A stretch of DNA of 18,104 bases from DASUBN01 sp035465695 (GTDB taxonomy: Bacteria; Pseudomonadota; Gammaproteobacteria; Natronospirales; REEB76): contig DATIVR010000099.1 in assembly GCA_035465695.1 (NCBI GenBank), positions 1 to 18,104 on the forward strand, written 5' to 3'. Position 1 is the stretch's first letter. Each line of letters starts with the position of its first letter. The translations under genes and the position numbers were made by a program. Shown piece by piece: positions 12,301 to 17,602 of this stretch. Below the pieces are notes generated by a model. The model did not search any database. It saw nothing but the letters and a program-made list of their open reading frames with translations, and was not told the origin of the DNA.

Positions 12301-13580
12301 GGCATGAACATCCAGATCGCCGCGGCGGCCATCAACACCGTGGCGATCCAGCCGATGACTGCGACCCAGCGTGCCGCGGTGAACTTCCCCATCACCGACC
12401 GGCGTGTGGCGAGGATGATGACCACGGCCATGAGCGGCACCGCCACCAGACCGTTGATCACCGCGGCCCAGAACAGTGCCTTCATGGGCGGGATGGGTGT
12501 GTACTGGATGACCAGGCCGGCGAGCACGCTGACGGCGATGACGGTATAGAAGCCACGCGCCTGTGACGGCTTGTGCTCCAGGCTGCACTTCCAGCCCATG
12601 GTCTCGCACAGCGCATAGGCGCCCGACGCAGCCAGCACCGGCACGCCCAGCAGACCGGTGCCGATGATGCCGATCGCGAACAGCAGATAGGCGTATTCGC
12701 CGGCCACCGGCCGCAAGGCTCCGGCGGCCTTGGCGGCGGTATCGATGTCCTTGATCCCTGCCGCATGGAGCGTGACCGCGGTGGCGAGGATGATGATGTA
12801 AGCCGTGATGTCCGAGTAGAACATGCCGCTCCAGGTATCCCAGCGGATGCGCCGCAGTTCCTTCTCTGCCACAGCCGGAGCTTCCAACAAGGACTCTGCT
12901 CGGGGCGGCGCGCGCATGTCCTCCACTTCCTCGGACGTCTGCCAGAAGAAGAGGTAGGGACTGATGGTGGTGCCGAGGATGCCCAAGACCATGGACGCGG
13001 CGCCGGAGTCGAACTTCACATGAGGCAGGAACGTGTGGATCGCCACCTGATTCCAGGGTACGTGAACGAAGAACAACACCGCCACGTAGGCCAGCAGCGA
13101 GAGCGTCAGCCACTTCAGGAAGCGCACGTATCGGTGATAGGGGACCAGCAGCTGCAGGAGCAGCGTCAGGCAGACGAAGAAGGCCGTCATGAGGTGGCGG
13201 TTCAGGTGCGTGACGAGGCCTGCCACCTCACCCATGGCGTCCACGTCTGCCGCGATGTTGAGAGTGTTCGCCGCCAGCAACAGCGCCACTACGCCTTTCA
13301 ACACCACCGGCGGGAACTCCGCTTTGATGTTGGCGGCGAGTCCCTTGCCAGTGACCCGGCCGATGCGGCCGCACATGGATTGGATGGCGGCGATCAACGG
13401 GAACGCCAGCGGGATGGTCCAGAGCATGTCCAGGCCGTACTTGGCGCCTGCCTGGGAATAGGTGCCGATACCGCTCGGATCGTCATCGGCTGCGCCGGTG
13501 ATCAGCCCGGCGCCGTGACGCGCCAGCGGATGCTCCTTCACGCGACTCCAGAAAGTCCGAGGCTTGGCACCTACGTCCAT
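12297..13580 (-). CDS. Nramp-fold divalent metal transporter-like protein
   Basis: This 427-residue integral membrane protein has about eleven helices and the Nramp (MntH-related) pattern. In helix 1 it has GLITGAADDDPSGIGTYSQ, at about residues 25-43, where manganese/iron Nramp proteins have DPGN. In helix 6 it reads LGTTISPYLFFWQ (about 201-214) in place of the usual MPHN-type motif. The absence of the metal-binding Asn and Met indicates a non-canonical branch whose substrate may differ, for example magnesium or aluminium as in described Nramp relatives; this is inference. ATG 13580 was taken as the start; a TTG at 13619 would add 13 residues. Neither has a clear Shine-Dalgarno. It is convergent with the Pro-rich cluster and divergent from nothing obvious upstream; a TetR gene lies upstream on the same strand. 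Confidence 0.85.
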   Translation of the reverse strand: MDVGAKPRTFWSRVKEHPLARHGAGLITGAADDDPSGIGTYSQAGAKYGLDMLWTIPLAFPLIAAIQSMCGRIGRVTGKGLAANIKAEFPPVVLKGVVALLLAANTLNIAADVDAMGEVAGLVTHLNRHLMTAFFVCLTLLLQLLVPYHRYVRFLKWLTLSLLAYVAVLFFVHVPWNQVAIHTFLPHVKFDSGAASMVLGILGTTISPYLFFWQTSEEVEDMRAPPRAESLLEAPAVAEKELRRIRWDTWSGMFYSDITAYIIILATAVTLHAAGIKDIDTAAKAAGALRPVAGEYAYLLFAIGIIGTGLLGVPVLAASGAYALCETMGWKCSLEHKPSQARGFYTVIAVSVLAGLVIQYTPIPPMKALFWAAVINGLVAVPLMAVVIILATRRSVMGKFTAARWVAVIGWIATVLMAAAAIWMFMP

Positions 13581-13768
13581 GTTGAGATGAGGATAGGGGA
13601 GGCCGACGAGCAGCGCCAACGGAGCCGGAAAGCCTTTTCCGAAGTTAAGTCGAAGCTTTGTAAGGTCGAAGGCTGGGGATTTCCGTCCTGGCGGCTCTGG
13701 TATCCCGTGATCTCGCGCACCTTAGCTCTGTGCGTCGCCTCCGGAGAGCAGCACAGCGGCCGCCCTTC

Positions 13769-14407
13769 TCAAGCAGCCGGATAGATCCTGAGGAACATCG
13801 CAGCGGCTGCCTCGGCGCGGGCGGCGAGCTTCGCCTCGCCCGGCCGTTCTGCGACACCGAGCAGCAGGCCGACCTGCAGGTCGCCCCACAGCAGCCCCCA
13901 GAAACGTTCGGCGAGCTCGTCGAGGTCGCCGGTGAGCAGGCCCGCCTTCACCGCCCCGGCCATGATGCCGTGCAGCGCGGCGTTCACCGCTTTGCCGCCG
14001 ATGGAATCAAGCGCGCGCGCCACTTCAGGTGCATGGGTGGCCTCGGCGATGGCCAGGCGGAACACGCCGACCACGGCCGGGTCGCTGATCTCACGCAGGA
14101 GTTGCGCGCCGAACGCGGCCAGCAACTGCTGCAGACCCTTGCGGTCGCGCGGTTCGGGCAGCTCGCCCGGGATCTGGAAGCGCCGGGAACGGTTGGTGAT
14201 GCAGGCGATCAACATCTCTTCCTTGTTGCCCACCAGCGCGTAGAGCTCGCGCTTGGAGACCCGGGCGCGCGTGGCGATCTCCAGGGTGCTGGTCGCCGCG
14301 TAGCCCTGGGCCATGAAGGCAGCGAAGGCGGCATCCAGGATGCGGACGCGCACCGCGCTCTCGTCGCCGTCCGCGGACCGCCGCTTCGCTCGTCGGGTCT
14401 TCGCCAT
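13769..14407 (-). CDS. TetR/AcrR-family repressor, divergent from a two-gene operon
   Basis: This 212-residue regulator starts at ATG 14407, with AAGGG about six bases before it; a longer frame to 14476 would run through the operators and is rejected. The helix-turn-helix is at about residues 20-65: VRVRILDAAFAAFMAQGYAATSTLEIATRARVSKRELYALVGNKEEM, a typical TetR domain split here by ILDAAFAAF and LEIATRARVSKRELYALVG. The rest is a helical ligand domain with an AefR-like region. It is divergent from genes at 14494 and 14766 and separated by 86 bases holding two identical 18-bp palindromes, so it probably represses itself and that operon. The ligand is unknown. Confidence 0.92.
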   Translation of the reverse strand: MAKTRRAKRRSADGDESAVRVRILDAAFAAFMAQGYAATSTLEIATRARVSKRELYALVGNKEEMLIACITNRSRRFQIPGELPEPRDRKGLQQLLAAFGAQLLREISDPAVVGVFRLAIAEATHAPEVARALDSIGGKAVNAALHGIMAGAVKAGLLTGDLDELAERFWGLLWGDLQVGLLLGVAERPGEAKLAARAEAAAAMFLRIYPAA

Positions 14408-14415
14408 TTGCGCCC

Positions 14416-14421
14416 TTGACA
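14416..14421 (+). promoter_or_regulatory. -35 element (TTGACA) of the divergent operon promoter
   Basis: A perfect TTGACA faces the + strand genes and lies next to the first operator. No good -10 is seen at 16-18 bases (CCACAC region), so the promoter is probably weak or uses a degenerate -10 inside or next to the operator. Confidence 0.4.
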
Positions 14422-14423
14422 AC

Positions 14424-14441
14424 TGGTACTGAATGGTACCA
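14424..14441. promoter_or_regulatory. TetR operator 1 (TGGTAC-N6-GTACCA)
   Basis: A perfect 6-bp-armed palindrome, centred at 14432.5, between the divergent TetR gene and its + strand targets. Its centre is three bases after a TTGACA plus a few bases, so repressor binding would block the + strand promoter. Confidence 0.78.
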
Positions 14442-14457
14442 CACTCCGTTTCGCGAA

Positions 14458-14475
14458 TGGTACCCATCGGTACCA
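14458..14475. promoter_or_regulatory. TetR operator 2 (TGGTAC-N6-GTACCA)
   Basis: Same arms as operator 1, centred at 14466.5. The centre-to-centre distance of 34 bases is about three helical turns, so two repressor dimers would lie on the same face. It lies about eight bases before the AGGAGG of the first + strand gene. Confidence 0.78.
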
Positions 14476-14493
14476 ATGGCCAGGAGGCCCGTC

Positions 14494-14688
14494 ATGCGTA
14501 CAGCGTTCACCGTGCTCAAGGACTGGGGGAGCAAGGCTTTCCTCAGGCTCAAGGCCGCCGAAGAAGCCTTGGACTGCCGCTATGAGGACTACGCCCAGCG
14601 GCGTTTCGACCGGCTTGAATTGCGCCTCACCGCGCTCGAGCAACACGCTGCGCCCGGCGGTGGCTCCGAACCGGCTTCGGGCCGATGA
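14494..14688 (+). CDS. Small helical protein of TetR-controlled operon
   Basis: This 64-residue protein starts at ATG 14494, with AGGAGG six bases upstream; the frame that begins at 14416 is a longer artefact. Residues about 3-45 are helical and strongly charged (RLKAAEEALDCRYEDYAQRRFDRLELRLTALEQH), likely amphipathic or coiled-coil, ending in a Gly/Ser-rich tail. No known family. It is the first gene after the divergent TetR repressor and 77 bases before a membrane protein gene, so an accessory or soluble partner of that protein is plausible. Confidence 0.65.
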   Translation: MRTAFTVLKDWGSKAFLRLKAAEEALDCRYEDYAQRRFDRLELRLTALEQHAAPGGGSEPASGR

Positions 14689-14765
14689 ACGTCAGACATG
14701 CGGAGACCGCTCAGCTCATGGCGCGGCAGGCCGGCTGACACGTACAACCTTCACTGGAGCCAATC

Positions 14766-15296
14766 ATGATCATCACCTTCGATTTCTTCTTCGTCCCCGT
14801 CAGCATGCTGATGGGCCTCCTGGTATTTGGCCTGGCTGCCAAGTGGTATTACCTGCCCTGGGCGCGGCGCCGATCCCTGCGTGATGCGGCGACTCCGATC
14901 CTGCTGCTGCACGCCACCCGTTACATCGGACTCGGCTTCCTGGTGACGGGCCTGGTGAGTCCCTTGCTCGATCAGACCTTCGCCAAGTCGGCGGCCTACG
15001 GAGACTTCGTCGCCGCCTGCCTCGCGTTCATCGCGCTCTACTTCCTGCGCCGCGGCGCCGGATCAGCGAAGGCCTGGCTATGGCTGTTCAGCGTGGCCGG
15101 GGTCGCGGATCTCATCACCGCCGTCGGGCTCGGCATCACCCATATCAAACCCGCGACCATCGACGGCATGTACTTCATCCCGGTGCTGGGGGTGCCACTG
15201 CTGTTCGCGAGTCATGTGGCCCTGATGGTGCTGCTGTTCCGCTCCGCGACGTCGACGGTCCGCGAATCCGGTGACCTGTTGCCACAGAAGTACTGA
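14766..15296 (+). CDS. Five-helix membrane protein
   Basis: This 176-residue protein begins MIITFDFFFVPVSMLMGLLVFGL, with GGAGCC upstream of the ATG. Five hydrophobic helices are visible: about residues 6-30, 42-68, 76-96, 103-126 and 136-160. There are no clear catalytic residues, though His49, His126 and His151 fall in or near helices. The family is not recognised. The gene is probably co-transcribed with the 64-residue protein and repressed by the divergent TetR. In TetR-controlled systems the target is often an exporter or a membrane enzyme, but the protein does not match known transporters, so no function is proposed. Confidence 0.75.
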   Translation: MIITFDFFFVPVSMLMGLLVFGLAAKWYYLPWARRRSLRDAATPILLLHATRYIGLGFLVTGLVSPLLDQTFAKSAAYGDFVAACLAFIALYFLRRGAGSAKAWLWLFSVAGVADLITAVGLGITHIKPATIDGMYFIPVLGVPLLFASHVALMVLLFRSATSTVRESGDLLPQKY

Positions 15297-15375
15297 AGCG
15301 CGTGAGTTGTACGCAGCGGAAGGCTGGTTCTTAGGAGAGGTACTGAGGAAGACGACGCGCGGCCACGGTCCGGGA

Positions 15376-15600
15376 TCAGGCGACCTGCTTGGAATGGCCG
15401 CGCTTCGTATAGCTGCGCGGGAGTTCGTGATCTTCCGGGTGCCAAGGCTTGCCGGTCTGTTCCTCGATGTAGCTGCGGATCAGCTTGCGGACCACCTGCG
15501 AGGGAGTCATGTCGTTCTCCGCACATAGTTCTTCGAAGAAGGCCTTCTTCCGCGGATCTATGAGGATCGTCAGCCGGGCGGTGCGAATTTCAGTAGGCAT
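15376..15600 (-). CDS. Ribbon-helix-helix (CopG-like) DNA-binding protein
   Basis: This 74-residue protein starts at ATG 15600. The N-terminal strand is TEIRTARLTILIDPRKKAFF, the two helices are EELCAENDMTPSQVVRKLIRSYIEEQT, a layout typical of CopG/Arc-type dimers. The C-terminal tail (PRSYTKRGHSKQVA) is basic. Such proteins regulate their own operon, and many are antitoxins, but no toxin gene is adjacent on either side. There is no Shine-Dalgarno; the -10 TATAAT places the transcript start at about the ATG, so it may be leaderless. The AT-rich upstream region (15601-15660), with a palindrome, contrasts with the GC-rich neighbours and suggests acquired DNA or a strong regulatory region. Confidence 0.83.
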   Translation of the reverse strand: MPTEIRTARLTILIDPRKKAFFEELCAENDMTPSQVVRKLIRSYIEEQTGKPWHPEDHELPRSYTKRGHSKQVA

Positions 15601-15606
15601 AGGTGA

Positions 15607-15635
15607 ATTATATTCATTTCCATCAAATCTGACTA
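15607..15635 (-). promoter_or_regulatory. Promoter of RHH gene (TATAAT -10, TAGTCA -35)
   Basis: On the - strand, TAGTCA (15635-15630) and a perfect TATAAT (15612-15607) are separated by exactly 17 bases. The expected start of transcription is about 15600, the first base of the RHH start codon. Confidence 0.6.
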
Positions 15636-15637
15636 AG

Positions 15638-15656
15638 ATGATAGTAGTCTTATCAT
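15638..15656. promoter_or_regulatory. Palindrome upstream of RHH gene, probable operator
   Basis: ATGATA (15638-15643) and TATCAT (15651-15656) are inverted repeats around seven bases. Overlapping shorter dyads (GACTA with TAGTC) lie in the same AT-rich stretch next to the -35. It is a good candidate for autoregulation by the RHH protein. Confidence 0.5.
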
Positions 15657-15749
15657 GATTGTCAACGCCGCGCGGCCGTGCATCGGCCCGGAAAGTCTTC
15701 GCGAGCTGCGGCCACTTCAGCCGCGGTCATCAATCCCTGAAGGTACGTC

Positions 15750-16124
15750 ATGACATGGAAGACCCAGCTGGATGAGACCTCGAAGACCGTGCGGGTCGTC
15801 TGTGCGGGCGGTCTTTCTCCGGATGACCTGACCATGCTTTCCATCGAGACGAGCTTCCTTGCCAAGGAGCACAGCTGCGGGAAAGTCCTCATTGACCTGT
15901 CGGACGCCGACCTGGACTTCCTTGCCAGCGAACTCACCAAGCTGCTGGATACCTACGCCGAATACCACCTGCCGCCCACCGTCCGCACCGGCATGGTGTT
16001 CAGCCCCAACAGGGCCCCGCAGGATCTCCGCCAGCTGATGTCCACCGCCAAGGGATATGGCTACCAAGTGGATGTACTCAGCAGCCAGCAGTCCGAAGCC
16101 TGGTTGTCGGCACCCTCTCCCTGA
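15750..16124 (+). CDS. SpoIIAA/STAS-like domain protein
   Basis: This 124-residue protein begins MTWKTQLDETSKTVRVVCAGG, then LSPDDLTMLSIETSFLAKEHSCGKVLIDLSDADLDF, TYAEYHLPPTVRTGMVFSP and YQVDVLSSQQSEAWL. The alternating strand and helix pattern, with a VLIDLSDA strand, fits the STAS/SpoIIAA-like fold found in small cytoplasmic proteins. There is no phosphorylatable Ser in a clear anti-sigma-antagonist motif. GAAGG lies about seven bases upstream of the ATG. It stands alone: 149 bases from the RHH start on the opposite strand and 161 from the next + strand gene. Function is not known. Confidence 0.7.
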   Translation: MTWKTQLDETSKTVRVVCAGGLSPDDLTMLSIETSFLAKEHSCGKVLIDLSDADLDFLASELTKLLDTYAEYHLPPTVRTGMVFSPNRAPQDLRQLMSTAKGYGYQVDVLSSQQSEAWLSAPSP

Positions 16125-16285
16125 CGGGAGACCCTACCAGACCGCGCGGGACAAGGGCCGGTCGCCCGGCAGGAGGTATCACCTTAAAGCCGAATTTCCT
16201 GCCATACTCGGCTCCGCGGTTCGGCGACAGTTAGCACAGGGAAACCGGTAGAGAGGGATAACCTGCAAGGACGGCGAGGTTTTCC
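16125..16285. other. Intergenic region with a coding-like remnant
   Basis: No gene is evident. On the - strand 16201-16227 reads SPNRGAEYG, resembling part of the ORF at 10792-10926; the frame is closed by TAA just upstream. AGCCGA/TCGGCT (16188-16193 and 16208-16213, approximately) can form a small stem. GGCGAGG lies upstream of the ATG at 16286. Confidence 0.35.
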
Positions 16286-16786
16286 ATGTTACGGACTCTG
16301 TTAGGCAGGCAACCCAAGGAACGGGAAGCGGCCAGGATCGCCAAACCCAAGCGCGGCATCCCCTACGACCCGGGGCTCGTCACCGCGCTCACCCACCAGC
16401 ATCGCGAGTTGGTGATGCTGCTGGTCAAGGCCAGCAGTGCCGCCGAGCAATGTTATTACTCGGAAGCCACCGAGGCTCTCACCCAGTTCAAGGCCAGGCT
16501 CGATGCGCACCTCGCTCGCGAGGACAATCAGCTCGTGCCCTACCTGAGCCATCACCTCTGGGGTGAAGGCAGCGATGCGCTGGTGCGCGAGATGCGAGCC
16601 AACAGTGCGCAGGTCGAGCGTATCGTCAGACGTTTCCTCGAGATCTACCTGACTCGTCCGGTGGATCACGACAGCCTCTATGAGTTCCTGATCCAGGTCG
16701 AGCGAGTGTGTGAAGAGTTCAGCCGGCAAGTGGAGCAGGAAGAGATGGCCTTCTATTCGCTTTACATGGGACCCGAAGCGTATTGA
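16286..16786 (+). CDS. Degenerate hemerythrin-like / Rsd-like four-helix protein
   Basis: This 166-residue all-helical protein has hemerythrin-like motifs: LTHQHRELVML (His37/His39), DAHLAREDNQLVPYL (His75, Glu79) and FSRQVEQEEMAFYSLY. In the last, the His expected four residues before the EE (HxxxE) is replaced by Gln148 or Val149. The C-terminal segment VDHDSLYEFLIQVERVCEEF recalls Rsd, a sigma70-binding protein with a related four-helix fold. So it may be a hemerythrin with an incomplete diiron site or an Rsd-like regulator. The start ATG at 16286 has GGCGAGG about eight bases upstream. It stands ahead of the MarR gene and a true hemerythrin, which fits an oxygen/NO theme; a link is inferred. 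Confidence 0.72.
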   Translation: MLRTLLGRQPKEREAARIAKPKRGIPYDPGLVTALTHQHRELVMLLVKASSAAEQCYYSEATEALTQFKARLDAHLAREDNQLVPYLSHHLWGEGSDALVREMRANSAQVERIVRRFLEIYLTRPVDHDSLYEFLIQVERVCEEFSRQVEQEEMAFYSLYMGPEAY

Positions 16787-16843
16787 GCCACTCCTACCAG
16801 CCATTCAAGGTCGTGGCACGCGTAAGCGCGGACCCTCCAGCGC

Positions 16844-17080
16844 TCAGGCCGCCCTCGCTGCTGCCCGCCGTGCGATTAAGGGACCGAGCAGCTTCGGCGC
16901 ACCCCTGCCGATCTCTTGCCATTCAGGGATCTGTGGTCGCTCTTCAATTGGCACCCGCCGCGTCCATCGCCGCCGGAAGACATCGATCCGTAAGTACCCC
17001 GGCATCTCGCAGTACCAGGACATCGCTCTGCCAAGTCCATCGACCCACAGATATATCGCGTTGCGGTAAAATCCGCGCAT
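16844..17080 (-). CDS. Possible 78-codon gene overlapping the MarR start
   Basis: ATG 17080 to TGA 16844-16846 gives 78 residues with several Trp and aromatic residues (FYRNAIYLWVDGLG, MSWYCEMPGYLRIDVF, PEWQEIG) and basic C-terminal helix. Its ATG overlaps the start codon of the MarR gene on the other strand (17079). Third-position GC is lower than that of neighbours, and no Shine-Dalgarno is visible, so it is doubtful. If real, it is a divergent gene immediately next to MarR. If not, 16787-17078 is non-coding, holding the MarR promoter (TATATC 17052-17057 or TAAAAT 17067-17072). Confidence 0.28.
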   Translation of the reverse strand: MRGFYRNAIYLWVDGLGRAMSWYCEMPGYLRIDVFRRRWTRRVPIEERPQIPEWQEIGRGAPKLLGPLIARRAAARAA

Positions 17081-17489
17081 GCACCGCAGAGACGCCGGTA
17101 CATCAGCGCAGTCCGACAACATCGCTCGGATCAAGGTCTGGCGATCCAGCGTGCAAAGATACCTGCACGACAGCCGGGGCATCCTCAAGCATCACGGCGT
17201 CACCACGCGGGCCTATCACGCGATGCTGGAGATATGGGGGGCGCCCGCGGACAAGGGTCTCTCCATCGGCGCCCTGGCCGACCTCATCCATCTCGCGCAT
17301 AACTCCGCCGTGGGCGTGGTAGACCAGCTCTGCAAGAAGGGCTATGCGGTGAGGAAGCGTGCTGCCTCGGACAAGCGGGTGGTCCAGGTGCAACTCACCG
17401 ATCAGGGCCGCATAGTGCTGGCGGCGCTGGTGGATGACCACCTGCGCGAGCTCGACAAGATCTCCAGCGACCTGCGACGGGTCATCTGA
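17079..17489 (+). CDS. MarR-family regulator
   Basis: This 136-residue protein is a MarR-type winged helix. Residues about 55-105 hold LSIGALADLIHLAHNSAVGVVDQLCKKGYAVRKR (helix-turn-helix) and ASDKRVVQVQLTDQGR (wing), flanked by dimer helices (YHAMLEIWGA and LVDDHLRELDKISSDL). The ATG at 17079 has no Shine-Dalgarno. A TAAAAT at 17067-17072 would place the start of transcription at the ATG, but its -35 is poor; TATATC at 17052-17057 with CTGCCA at 17028-17033 would give a 15-base leader. MarR proteins respond to small molecules or oxidants. It is 113 bases upstream of a hemerythrin, with an FNR-like box between, so it does not have to control it. Confidence 0.9.
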   Translation: MHRRDAGTSAQSDNIARIKVWRSSVQRYLHDSRGILKHHGVTTRAYHAMLEIWGAPADKGLSIGALADLIHLAHNSAVGVVDQLCKKGYAVRKRAASDKRVVQVQLTDQGRIVLAALVDDHLRELDKISSDLRRVI

Positions 17490-17553
17490 CCGCGGCCGCC
17501 AAGCCGGGCTGGCCGGCCTCTCGATCGAATCCCCTTCCAGCAAGTGGCCATGC

Positions 17554-17567
17554 TTGACCCAGGTCAA
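17554..17567. promoter_or_regulatory. CRP/FNR-family palindrome (Nnr/Dnr-like)
   Basis: TTGAC-CCAG-GTCAA is a perfect dyad with the 14-base FNR spacing. Its centre (17560.5) is about 42 bases before the hemerythrin ATG at 17603, so class II activation would start the transcript within a base or two of that ATG. The same half-site GTCAA is in the box at 3294-3307. Confidence 0.6.
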
Positions 17568-17602
17568 GGCGCATCCGCCGGGCTTGGTGCCAAATGGCCC
17601 CC

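Noticed and set aside
12091..13113. A 340-codon - strand frame across the THCPP copy 3 and Nramp genes
   Set aside because: It runs out of frame with the real transporter and has no membrane or family signature.
12573..13784. A 403-codon + strand frame opposite the Nramp-like gene
   Set aside because: Its translation is low-complexity and charged, with no motif, and it covers an obvious membrane protein on the other strand.
16783..17322. A 179-codon + strand frame overlapping MarR
   Set aside because: It is Ser/Pro/Arg-rich with no domain and overlaps the MarR gene out of frame.
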